Of a DNA stretch of 46,924 nucleotides, positions 38,901 to 46,924 are shown in pieces. The DNA lies in NCBI GenBank assembly GCA_019677205.1, contig JAAMXY010001198.1:1-46924 (forward strand), read 5' to 3'. Numbering within the stretch: the stretch's first letter is position 1; each line of letters begins with the position of its first letter. The notes below the pieces were generated by a model. It made no database searches. It was given only the letters and a program-made list of their open reading frames with translations, and had not been told where the DNA came from. A program made the translations under genes and the position numbers. Source of the DNA: Pinguiococcus pyrenoidosus (Eukaryota > Sar > Pinguiophyceae > Pinguiochrysidales > Pinguiochrysidaceae).

Positions 38901-39933
38901 CTATGAGGACTGGGAGAACTGGCTAAGTAGCTGGAAGGAGCTGTCCACGCAGTCCATCTACGACTTTCAGGAGGGGCTCACCTTCGCCTTCGTGACGGAT
39001 GCTGGCGCCTTCCACTAAATCTTCCTGCAGGAGAGGATCATTCAAGAGGCCTTCTCCGGCATCGGCCTCTCGCTGTTCTTCGCTTGGCTGGTGATGCTCA
39101 TCGCGACCGGCAACCTGATCCTAGCCTGCCTGGCGATCCTGACGATCGGGCTCATGGTGGTCGGCGTGATGGCCTTCACGGTATGGAACGGATGGAAGCT
39201 GGGTGTCATCGAGGCGGTGATCTACGTGATGGTCGTTGGCCTCTCCGTCGACTACACCGTGCACCTCTCGGATGCCTACCTGGAGTCGAACGCCCTTGAT
39301 CGGCAGAAGCGCACGCAGGAGATGCTCTTCAAGATGGGCGTGTCAGTCGTATCCGGAGCGATCTCTACGTTTGGCGCATCGCTCTTCCTTCTGGCGCCGT
39401 ACGTCACGTTTTTCCCAAAGTTTGGCTCTTTCCTCGCATTCGTGGTCGCCCAGTCTCTCACGTTTAGCCTCTTCTTCTTCACGGCGGCCCTCCATCATGT
39501 TGGACCGGAGCATCGCCGGTACGGAGAGAGCATCAAGCGCGGCCAGCACGTGAAGATGCACGACGATCTGCAGTCGTACTTGAGCGAAGCCATTGACCCG
39601 CTGAATCACGTGGTCGTGGACCCCGTCGCCACGGTGCGACACGCCATGGAGGACGATGGCACGGTCCTCCTGACGGTGTTCACCTCCAAAGGGCGCAAGT
39701 ACGTGAAGGCTTCTATCTACGCGGTGCGCGTGCGGAGCCAGTCCGGTGACGTCGACGTCATCAACGATCTCTTCAACTGCTGCAAGAGATCCTTTGCTCG
39801 CCGGAAGGAGGAGCTCCTTCGTTGGTACCTAGCGAAGGAGACCGTCGTTCTGGCCGACGTTCGTGACATTCTTGTGCTCGGCCCATCGTATCAAAAGGAC
39901 CTGCCCTCTACAGAAGAGAAGAAAGGCGAATAG
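35974..39933 (+). CDS. Dispatched/Patched-like RND-SSD membrane protein, interrupted by an in-frame TAA
   Basis: The ATG at 35974 opens a frame of about 1320 codons, broken only by TAA at 39016-39018; the same frame resumes and ends at TAG 39931-39933. After a charged cytosolic N-terminus, the first membrane helix is FCCRAYCCLVALGVLMGIIA. A Cys-rich lumenal loop follows. The sterol-sensing/RND block starts at AFMWVIGSFLFVLFYLTA and contains FGVLNMLGVFIILGIGVDDI. A second lumenal loop precedes the second RND block: GLSLFFAWLVMLIATGN and VIYVMVVGLSVDYTVHLSDA. GVDDIFVF and SVDYT carry the acidic residues used by Dispatched/Patched-type transporters for cation-driven lipid or sterol movement. The TAA sits just before helix 7, in a region otherwise matching the family. 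A possible 39-bp intron (38992-39030) would remove it. A 66-bp intron at 36055-36120 is also possible. A ~130-residue cytosolic tail ends in KKGE. Confidence 0.8.
39016..39018 (+). other. In-frame TAA inside the Dispatched-like gene
   Basis: The codon lies between DAGAFH and IFLQERIIQEAFSG, both of which read like family sequence. TAA also ends the membrane protein at 40438, so reassignment to an amino acid throughout this genome is unlikely. Nonsense mutation, readthrough, a mini-intron or a sequencing error remain possible. Confidence 0.85.
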
Positions 39934-40437
39934 TGGAAAGGAAAGCGTAGAGGTGACACGGTGCACCCGCTCGACCACGAGGCAATCCGCTGAAAGAAGA
40001 AAGCTCGAGCACGTTCGGTCGTGATGATGCGCGGCTCGGTCCGCAATGTGCGCGTGACAGTCTAAGCCCTTGGTGTGCAAGTCGTCCCTGAGCTTCACAC
40101 GAGAAAGGCATCAAGACGCAATCACTACCTTGATATCTTTATGTATGTTGCACAGCGGCACACAGGTGCAAACCAAACCAAGGTGCAAACCAAGGTGCAA
40201 ACCAAGAAGCAAACGGAAGGTGCACCTTGCGTTTGTGTTGGGGAAAGAACGCCTCAGCGAAGAAATGCCACGGCTAGGAAATGCCACAGCTTCACACCTC
40301 TTGCAGACAACGCCAACAGAAGGACTGCTACGGTACCCGCTTCACGGACCGCGGTCCAACTGCATGCTTTCACCCGTAGAAAGATGCCTTCTGGATCAGG
40401 CTGGGCTCGGTAGAAAAAGGCGGGAACGACCTCTTCG
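39934..40437. other. Convergent intergenic region with short tandem repeat
   Basis: Tail-to-tail spacer between the RND gene (+) and an unknown membrane protein (-). At 40165-40214 a 12-bp unit, gcaaaccaaggt, is repeated about three times with variation. No gene is recognised. Confidence 0.6.
40165..40214. repeat. 12-bp imperfect tandem repeat
   Basis: Successive copies of ggtgcaaaccaa with small changes, noncoding. Confidence 0.8.
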
Positions 40438-41283
40438 TTAAAAGAACTTGGATCTCACCACGGCGAAGTTCAGGAAGACCAAGGTGATCACGTTGGACGC
40501 GAGGGCAACCTGGAAGACCGTGTCAAGATCATTCTGGTCTCGGATGGAGTCCCGCGACACGATGATGGAGATGGCGAAGTTTGCCGTGATGACCAACGTC
40601 ACCGCCACGACGTCCAGCGCGAGATAGATCGTGTCCGTGCACCAGGTCAGCATCTTCCGATCTTGTGAAGTCCGGCTCAGGTGCGCACCGACCGCGAGGA
40701 AATGCGAAATGAAGCCGAACACGACGGAAAGAGTCAGGTACCACGGAGGCAAATCGAAGAGGAAGAAGTTGAGCGAGGACGCCGAGGACAGGATGGTTGT
40801 GATCCAGGCCAGGACCACCTGGCAGATGTAGACATTCTCGGGCAAAGGGTTCCCCGTCGTGAAGGGGTCCAGCAGCAGCAGGACGACGTCGAAGATGATG
40901 GCCACCACCGCGTAGGCGACGATGTAGCTGGCGATCTTCGTCTCGAAGGTGTCCATGAAGTTGGAGAAGATCAAGATGATGATGAGCGACGCGAACTCGA
41001 TGGAGGACACCACCACGTCCAGGAACCAGACGATGTAGCTGGACTCCGTCAAGGAGCTCCAGATGATCTCGACCAGCGCCGTGACCATGATCAAGATCAG
41101 CGACGACGTCTCCGTGGTGATCTCCGTGCTGATGTCAAGGTTGGCCACCGTGAACAACAGCAGGCAGACGTCCAGCGCGATGATGACCAGCCGAGAGCAG
41201 CAGCTCCGCGCCTTGCTCCGCGTCCTATCATCGTTCTGCCTCCGGATCAGCGCCATGCACTCGTCCGGGTTCTCCTCCGCCAT
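40438..41283 (-). CDS. Multipass membrane protein of unknown function
   Basis: ATG at 41283 (MAEENPDECMALIRRQNDD) gives 281 residues; an ATG nine codons upstream is also in frame. About seven or eight hydrophobic helices follow: LVIIALDVCLLLFTVANL, SLILIMVTALVEIIW, IVWFLDVVVSSIEFASLIII, SYIVAYAVVAIIFDVVLLLL, VYICQVVLAWITTIL, WYLTLSVVFGFISHFLAVGA, TIYLALDVVAVTLVITANF and VALASNVITLVFLNFAVV. Acidic residues recur inside or at the ends of helices (LDVCL, FDVVL, LDVVA), which hints at an internal repeat of a helix-pair unit. The first 30 residues are cytosol-like and charged. The stop is TAA. No family recognised; membrane location is well supported. Confidence 0.72.
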   Translation of the reverse strand: MAEENPDECMALIRRQNDDRTRSKARSCCSRLVIIALDVCLLLFTVANLDISTEITTETSSLILIMVTALVEIIWSSLTESSYIVWFLDVVVSSIEFASLIIILIFSNFMDTFETKIASYIVAYAVVAIIFDVVLLLLDPFTTGNPLPENVYICQVVLAWITTILSSASSLNFFLFDLPPWYLTLSVVFGFISHFLAVGAHLSRTSQDRKMLTWCTDTIYLALDVVAVTLVITANFAISIIVSRDSIRDQNDLDTVFQVALASNVITLVFLNFAVVRSKFF

Positions 41284-42026
41284 GGCCAGCGTCGCGGGAG
41301 CAGCGCCCAAGCAATCGCCGCACCGTGCTTGGCGTAGCGCCGCTTCGGCTCCGGGCCATCCGTGGAGCGCTCGATTCTTTGTACTCTGGTGGCGGTTCTT
41401 CGCCCATTGTTCAAGGCCGCGCGAAGGGAGGCTTCAGAACAGGGGTAGCTTCGTTGTTGGACAGGGGGCCAGAGGAGACAAGGGCAAGGCCCGTGCTGGA
41501 GGCCGTCGGACGCGCTGGCGAACATTGCCGGACGCATCGTTCCTTTGCTCCATCCCCAGGCCGCAGCCCGCCAATCACCAGGCGACGACATTGGGACAGA
41601 AGGAGCGTGCACCAATCCGTGAGGAGCAGAATCGGTCCCATCGCAGGTATACCATCGGGACGAGCGGGAAAAGATGGTCTGGTTCTTGCTCGGCCACCTG
41701 ATGGCAAAATAGAGGTTGACCAGATGTGGGATTTCGGTGTTCGAAGAGGACGAGGAGTGGCTACCGCCGTGTCCAGCGCGGATCTGTAGTCCACCGCTCG
41801 TTCAAAGGAAGACGCTGCGCGCCTGTCCCCGGTGGTGCGGCTTGGGCCTTCGCAAAGCGGTCTCCACTCCTTTTCGCAGGTGAGATACGCGCGGGACGGC
41901 GCAGCTCTCTTCGTGGCGTTGGTGAGGATCGGGGACCGGGGACTGATCGCCTGTGTGTCGCTCGTTCTCGTTCAGTTCTCTGCCCGACTCCGTGTCTGCG
42001 CAGGCAGCGCGACAGCGATCGGCACC
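41284..42026. other. Divergent intergenic region
   Basis: Spacer between the minus-strand membrane protein and the first tandem paralogue (+). No motif or exon was recognised. The frame of the + gene stays open upstream to 41832 without homology to its paralogue, so it is treated as leader. Confidence 0.5.
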
Positions 42027-43136
42027 ATGGCGGAAGTGATGCCCAGACTCGCCGACGACGAGAGCCTTTTCGATCCGCTCAGGAGTCTGCGCGAGAAGGA
42101 GGCTTTCAACACCATGAGCGTGCACCTGTCCTTCCTGTGCCTGCACGTGGATCGGCTTCACGCCCTGGCGGACGGGCCGGCGCTCACCAGCCTGTACAAG
42201 AGCACCGTGGCGTCCACCAAGGCCATCGTGCTCGGCCTGTGCGTGAGCACGCTGGACGTCAAGAGCCTCCTCAATGAATACGTGGAGGTGCTCAACGGCA
42301 TCGCGGGCTTCGCGAAGGCCAGCCTGTCCTACGAAGGCGGCGAGGAGGGCCCATGGTATCCGCGCCTCGTGGCGTTCCTGTGGCATGCGGAGTCGCTGCT
42401 GCGGGCCTTCATGCGCACCCAGACGCAGAAGAAGTCCGGCATCTTCCAAAGCCTCATGGCGACGAGGTAACGCAACCCTTCCGGCGGAGCCGAGCCTTGT
42501 ATGGTCGCGCCCGGAGCTGCCGCATGCATGGCTTAACCGAACTGCCTGCCTCTGCTCGCCTGGTGTCGCCGGCGCAGGCTGCTCAACAAGAGCAAGGACG
42601 AGGGCGACGTGCTGCAGCGATACGAGTGGAAGAACGAAGATACGCGCCTCCTGAAGCTCACGGGGGACGTGGCCACCTCCTCGCTGCCGGAGGGCCTCCA
42701 GGCGCCGAAGGAGGCGCTGGAGGAAGCGCTGTTCCGCCTGCCGCATCCAACCACGGACGACGTGGACATCCAGCAGAGCCAGATCAAGGCGCGGCGGGTG
42801 GTGTTCGCCGAGGCGGGCACGCTCATCAGCTTGATGCCGCCGGCGACGGCGGACGCGGCGGCGATGACCGCGGGCCTGCCGAACGCCATGGCCCAGTTCA
42901 AGGTGGTCCTGTCCCAGCTGCTGAGCCTGGACACGTCCGAGGAGGTGGTGGGCGCCACGCTGGCGACCATCGACTTCCTCCGTGCGTTCCTGGCCGCACA
43001 CTTCGGCGAGCCGCCAAATGATGATGCGCTGGACGAAATCGAGGAGGAACCGACGGAAGTGGAGGAGGCGCAGGACAAGGAGCCGGAGGAGACTAGCGCG
43101 GAGGAGCTGAAGGGCGCGGAAGGGGTGCTGCCGTAG
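42027..43136 (+). CDS. Uncharacterised helical protein, tandem paralogue 1
   Basis: Two exons, 42027-42466 and 42578-43136, with a 111-bp GT-AG intron and matching phase give 332 residues. The protein looks all-helical and has no signal or membrane segment. Two similar halves are visible: the first contains VHLSFLCLHVDRLHALADGP and LWHAESLLRAFMRTQTQKKS, the second ATLATIDFLRAFLAAHFGEP. The C-terminus is acidic (DALDEIEEEPTEVEEAQDKE). It shares its layout and several blocks with the gene at 44145-45131: CLHVDRLHAL against CVHVDRLDHL, LLRAFMRTQ against LLRKFLASR, and DFLRAFLAAHFGEPPNDDA against DLLRAFLSMHFGDAPPDDE. No known domain was recognised. Confidence 0.75.
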
Positions 43137-44144
43137 CAGAGACATCCGGGCGGCAAAAAGTAGAGGTGCGCTCGGCAACCTGGAGGCTGTTTTTCTGTGC
43201 GGCACGGGGCTCGGCGATCGCTGGGCTGGGCTAGACTGGGCTGGGCTGGGCTTGGCTGGGCTGGGGCTGGGCTTGGCTGGTGGAGGAATGCTGCCCTGAA
43301 GATGAGCAGAGAGAGCCCTACGTTGGCGCGGGCGACGCCCCCTTTGAGTGCGACTGGATGCGGAAGGACACATCACGACGATCAAGCTGGTTTTGCCGTT
43401 CGTACGCCATCTTCCTTCTTGCCGCATCATGCCTCCTCGTCCTGCCTCCAAACTCTTCCGCGACCCGCCGCCAATTCTGTGGCGGAAAACGACGATGAGA
43501 ACAAGAAGAGGATGCCAGCCGACATGACCGGTTTCGGAAGGATGTCAATCGGCAGATGCTGCATCGAACGCACGAATGAGGTTCCGAGACGGGAGCAGAA
43601 TCCTTCCCAACGAACTCGGTGGTCCAACCGTGTCATCTGCCGCGCCGGATCCGATCCAGGAATTGGCGGAATACTGTTGTCCTTTGGTTGGAAGCGCAGC
43701 TCAGCCACTCTTCAGCTGCGTGAGAAGCATTTGAAGTAAAATTTGGGTCTTCCGTCCAATGCCCTTATCTTCAGCGAGTATCCTTGCGAAGCCATTGGTC
43801 CGCGCGAGTGCGCCCGAGAGCACCATTCGAAGGTCGCCATCAGTTCCGCCGCCTTTCGAACGGTTTTTGCGTCTGATTCCGCTCGGTGTCGCCTGCGCTG
43901 GACGGTCGCCGCGTTGTGGAGAAGGTGAGCACGGACGAGGTGCTGGTGGAGCCTGCGGCCGCAGGCAGAGCTTGGTGTTTGCGCGGAGCAAAGCCGCACG
44001 TGTCGGACGTCCGGAAGTGGAATACTGGAGAGAGCGAGCGATCTGACGGTCTTCCGTGCCTGCGCACCGCGGCTGCAGCGTCGCCCAACGACTCATGTCT
44101 GTTGCCCTTTCCAGTGCAGAAGAGAGACACGGGTGCATAGCGCG
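43137..44144. other. Spacer between tandem paralogues
   Basis: About 1 kb with no recognisable gene. It holds a GGGCT-rich tandem array at 43221-43281 and must include the promoter of the second paralogue. Overlapping open frames on both strands look non-conserved. Confidence 0.5.
43221..43281. repeat. GGGCT-type pentanucleotide repeat array
   Basis: About ten copies of gggct/tgggc with single-base variants (gggctgggcttggctggg), about 85 bp after the first paralogue's stop. Confidence 0.9.
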
Positions 44145-45131
44145 ATGGCGAGCGCACTGATCGAAATCCCGCATCTGGCGGACAATTTGGAGCTGGAGAA
44201 GGAAGTCAACGACGTCACGGAGATCGACTTTCGGCTTCCTCTCGCGTGGCTGTGCGTGCACGTAGACCGTCTCGACCACCTGGTGCTGGACGATCGGCTG
44301 GAGGGAGACGTCGCCAGGGAGGCCTTCGAGGAGCTGGTCGGTGCGGTCAAGTCGCTCATCACGGGCATGGCGTCGAAGGACGCCAGCACGGCCAACACCC
44401 TGGAGACCTTTGGGCACATCATATCGGTCTTGGCCAAGCTCGCGGTGTTGTCCCGCACCGTCGAGGGTGGCGTCGAGGACGGCGCCGACGCGAGCGGCCC
44501 TCTCTTCAGCCGGTCGCGCACCTACGTCTGGCACGTCGAAGTTTTGCTTCGGAAGTTCCTCGCTTCCCGGATCAAGGAGCCTGCGACGCGGCGGGGCAGC
44601 GTGATCCTGTCCTACCTGCCCAAGGCGCCGAAGGTGCCGCGCTTCCGCCGGAAGAAGAGGCCGGACACGAAGCTGCTGATGATCCAATGGGCGAGGGAGG
44701 ATCTGCAGACCCTGGAGGCCAATGGGACCGTCGACACGGATGCGCTTCCGCAGATGCTGCGGGATCTGAAGGACCACTTAGAGGAGGACGTCTGCGGCAT
44801 CCCCCATCCTCGCGACGAGAAGGCGCACGCGGACACCCTGCGAATGCGAAACACAATCGTCGAGGAGACCGGCCAGCTGATCGGGTCCTTCCCGAGCGCC
44901 GAGCTTGTCGAGGACTCCAGCGCAGACGACGTGGCCCAGACGATTCTGCGCTTTGGCTCCCTGCTGCACAGCATCTCCTACCTCGCCAAGGGGGCCGAGG
45001 CTTATCGTGCGCTCTGGACTGCAACCGATCTTCTGCGCGCATTTCTGTCGATGCATTTCGGCGACGCGCCGCCCGACGATGAGGGGGACGTTATCGAGGT
45101 GGAACCTGCCTTCGGGGACCGCTGCGCCTAG
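44145..45131 (+). CDS. Uncharacterised helical protein, tandem paralogue 2
   Basis: A single exon of 328 residues from ATG 44145, nearly the same length as the neighbouring copy. Shared blocks: LAWLCVHVDRLDHLVLDDRL near the N-terminus, YVWHVEVLLRKFLASRIKEP mid-protein, ILRFGSLLHSISYLAKGAEA, and ATDLLRAFLSMHFGDAPPDD before an acidic end. The place where paralogue 1 has its intron (after LMATR) corresponds to the basic stretch PKAPKVPRFRRKKRP here, which is intronless. The sequences have diverged well beyond recent duplication. No signal, membrane segment or known domain is visible; a cytosolic helical-bundle protein is the simplest reading. Confidence 0.75.
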   Translation: MASALIEIPHLADNLELEKEVNDVTEIDFRLPLAWLCVHVDRLDHLVLDDRLEGDVAREAFEELVGAVKSLITGMASKDASTANTLETFGHIISVLAKLAVLSRTVEGGVEDGADASGPLFSRSRTYVWHVEVLLRKFLASRIKEPATRRGSVILSYLPKAPKVPRFRRKKRPDTKLLMIQWAREDLQTLEANGTVDTDALPQMLRDLKDHLEEDVCGIPHPRDEKAHADTLRMRNTIVEETGQLIGSFPSAELVEDSSADDVAQTILRFGSLLHSISYLAKGAEAYRALWTATDLLRAFLSMHFGDAPPDDEGDVIEVEPAFGDRCA

Positions 45132-45456
45132 TGCCTGCGCCATGCGAGCTGCGTTTGTGACAGCGCCTGCGAGGGCGCGGCGGGGGCACGGAGGGATGGA
45201 CGACGTCGAAGCCCTGCGCGCCAGCTCCCGAAGTCACGAACCGCTGCCCACGGCATGCTGCCTAGCCGGTGGATCTACGAAATGAAGTGACGTTGCTTGT
45301 TGTCGACTTCGCATTCCGCCTTGCTTGATTCTACCGACGGTGCATTCCGGTGCGGATCGGACTGAAGTGGCAGCACTCCGCCACTTCCAAAGCTTCGAGG
45401 CGGTGCGAGAGCTTGCCATCAAGGCTTGCCTGCCTGCCATCAAGGCTTGCCTGCCA
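45132..45456. other. Convergent intergenic region with short repeats
   Basis: Tail-to-tail spacer between paralogue 2 (+) and the carrier gene (-). The right end runs into a repeat of a ccatcaaggcttgcctg unit that reaches the carrier stop codon. No gene is recognised. Confidence 0.6.
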
Positions 45457-45470
45457 TCAAGGCTTGCCAG
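45412..45470. repeat. Imperfect ~17-bp tandem repeat at the carrier stop
   Basis: Three copies of catcaaggcttgcctgc with variable spacing; the last copy overlaps the final codons and stop of the minus-strand carrier gene. Confidence 0.8.
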
Positions 45471-46422
45471 CCGAGCGCTCGGCTTCGAGTGGTTCCGTCT
45501 TGAGCTTTGCTTTAAAAAACTCAAACGCCGAGAAACCCACGCCCGTGAACATGGCGGACATCACGACGCGGGGCATGCAACCCGCCCACAAGGCCCTCAC
45601 CCCTTCCCGAGAGCCAATTGTGGTTAGCGCACGAACGACACTCACGTCCTTTGACAGCAATCCCGTTGCAAATCTGGTCTTCACGACGTCCAGGGGCGTG
45701 GTGCAAAACGACGAGATGCCCCCCGCAAGTGCACCGGCCGCCAGAAGCGCCGGGGTCTTCGACGCCTCGGGCTTCAGGTCGAACGCCGCCTTCAGCTCTT
45801 CGAAAGTGACGAAGCGAATCACCGCAGACGGCACGTTGCGCCACAGCACAGCAGAAAAGCCAGCATAGAGGCCAGCCACGCCTCTCTCCTTGAGCACGCC
45901 GCGGAGCGCTGCTGAGAGCCCGGTCCCCGCAACCTGCGCTCGCTGCTTGAGAACCTCCTTCGGCACGAAGATCATAGACGAAGCGATGTTTCCCGAGGCT
46001 GCGGCCGTGGCGTGCGTGAGAATCCGCAAGGGGCCCTGTCCGTCGTGGTAGCGCCCCAACCGATCCTTCACAAACTCGTAGGCGCCAAAGTAAAGCGCAG
46101 ACGAAGGCATGGCCCCCACAACTGCAGGGAGCACGCCGCGGTAGAGCCCTCCGATTCCGTGTCTCGCCACCAACGCCCTAGCCGCCGTCACCGCATTCCC
46201 AAACTTCGATCCATCTGCCTGTCGTATTGTCTTGAGCGTGTCCAGAGGGTGCAAGAGGCCTGGCCGAAGCAACAGCGAAGTCACGATCCACGCACATTTG
46301 GCGATCTAGGCAATGATCTCACCCGTGCAAAACCCTCCGGCAAGGGCACCTGCAGCAGCTCTCTCCCCGAACAATCGCAACGGTGTCACCTCACTGGTCA
46401 GCGTGGCATAGTCAGCCACCAT
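45457..46422 (-). CDS. SLC25A26: Mitochondrial carrier, S-adenosylmethionine carrier type
   Basis: Exon 1 is 46422-46323 and exon 2 is 46259-45457, with a 63-bp intron (donor gtgaga, acceptor cttcggccag). Together they give 300 residues, the normal size for a mitochondrial carrier. The ATG at 46422 follows an in-frame TGA. Three carrier repeats are visible: AAAGALAGGFCTG joined by the splice to LLHPLDTLKTIRQ; FVPKEVLKQRAQ; and TPLDVVKTRF, each followed by a GLYRG/GLYAG/ALWAG turn. FVPKEVLKQRAQV closely resembles the second signature of the animal SAM carrier, and TPLDVVKTR the third. SAM carriers exchange cytosolic SAM for S-adenosylhomocysteine in mitochondria or plastids. Carrier membership is firm; SAM specificity is inferred from these motifs. 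The stop lies within a short tandem repeat. Confidence 0.82.
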
Positions 46423-46924
46423 CCGCGCACTCCAACATCACAAAGCAGATGCCTCACCTGGTTGCCCCCGCTGAAGGCGAAACTCTCGCTGATCTGATGC
46501 CCAGCAGCAAGCCGATCAAAACAACGCGATATCTGAGAGCATGGCCGGGAAGAAGCATCTGTAGAGCACGCAAGGGAGCCCCATGCAGGGGAATATGAAT
46601 GGCCTTGAGATCGTGAGATCTGTCCAAGGATGGCGGAACGCTCTTGATCTCGGAGACGTGATGCTTATTGGATGGCTCCTATGCAAAGTATGTTTCAAAA
46701 TTCCCTGACTCTGAATCACCTGATCATGTGTGACAGATTGACGCTGCAGGGGAGCGGCTTGTCTTGAATGGCGTTACAACGCGGTACTGTTGTTAAATTA
46801 ATACTGTAGGGGACAGCAAATCGAGAATTGAGGATTTTTTGTTTTTGAGTTTAACGGAAAAATTTTGTCGCTTTTTGTTGCGCACAAGCAGACAAGACTA
46901 TTGATGTGCCCAGCGACGCCGTAC
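46423..46924. other. Right-edge intergenic region
   Basis: Upstream of the carrier gene. From 46640 on the DNA is AT-richer, with T runs at 46830-46880 (ggattttttgtttttgag). No gene is recognised. Confidence 0.55.

Noticed and set aside
39016-39018. Genome-wide reassignment of TAA to an amino acid
   Set aside because: TAA appears as the natural stop of the membrane protein at 40438-41283, so it seems to function as a stop in this organism.
43427-43708. 93-codon minus frame between the tandem paralogues
   Set aside because: No motif or splice support; overlaps other open frames of similar quality.

Overview
This is a nuclear segment from a microbial eukaryote. The evidence is a set of eukaryote-only proteins (UTP20, ENY2, a heat shock factor, a cyclin, an AGC kinase, a CRIB-RhoGAP, a BEACH protein, a mitochondrial carrier), short GT-AG introns, high GC and dense packing. 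I see no operons, rRNA, tRNA, CRISPR or transposon. The species cannot be read from the sequence. A GC-rich protist, possibly an alga, fits, but plastid ancestry is not shown. TGA is the commonest stop; TAG and TAA are also used.

Layout: 1-1309 (-) is the N-terminus of a WDR81/GFS12-type BEACH protein running off the left edge. 1649-3355 (+) is a three-exon HemW-like radical SAM protein, convergent with the giant intronless UTP20 gene (3390-12443, -). 12944-18320 holds an unknown multipass membrane protein, a secreted or targeted YaeQ-like protein, a lipoyl-like mitochondrial protein lacking the lipoylation lysine, and an AGC kinase. 18630-21123 (-) is an LSH/DDM1-type SNF2 remodeller whose last exon encodes only eleven residues.

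21451-27740 is the most unusual part. Three glycosyltransferase-related genes flank ENY2. The first fuses a GT8-like domain without its DxD to a GT64 domain with an intact DDD. The second fuses a GT2-like domain with an intact EDD to a GT64-like domain without DDD. The third is a short GT2-like relative without EDD. The locus therefore looks like paired live and decayed catalytic domains.

28634-35416 carries a PHO80/P-U-type cyclin, a heat shock factor, a weak hypothetical gene and an EVH1-CRIB-RhoGAP protein that appears to start in a 5-nt exon. 35974-39933 is a Dispatched/Patched-like RND protein with one in-frame TAA. 40438-41283 (-) is another unknown membrane protein. 42027-45131 holds two tandem copies of a protein family I do not recognise. 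45457-46422 (-) is a two-exon SAM-type mitochondrial carrier.

Exon boundaries were worked out by hand from splice signals, reading phase and recalled family motifs. No search or alignment was run.
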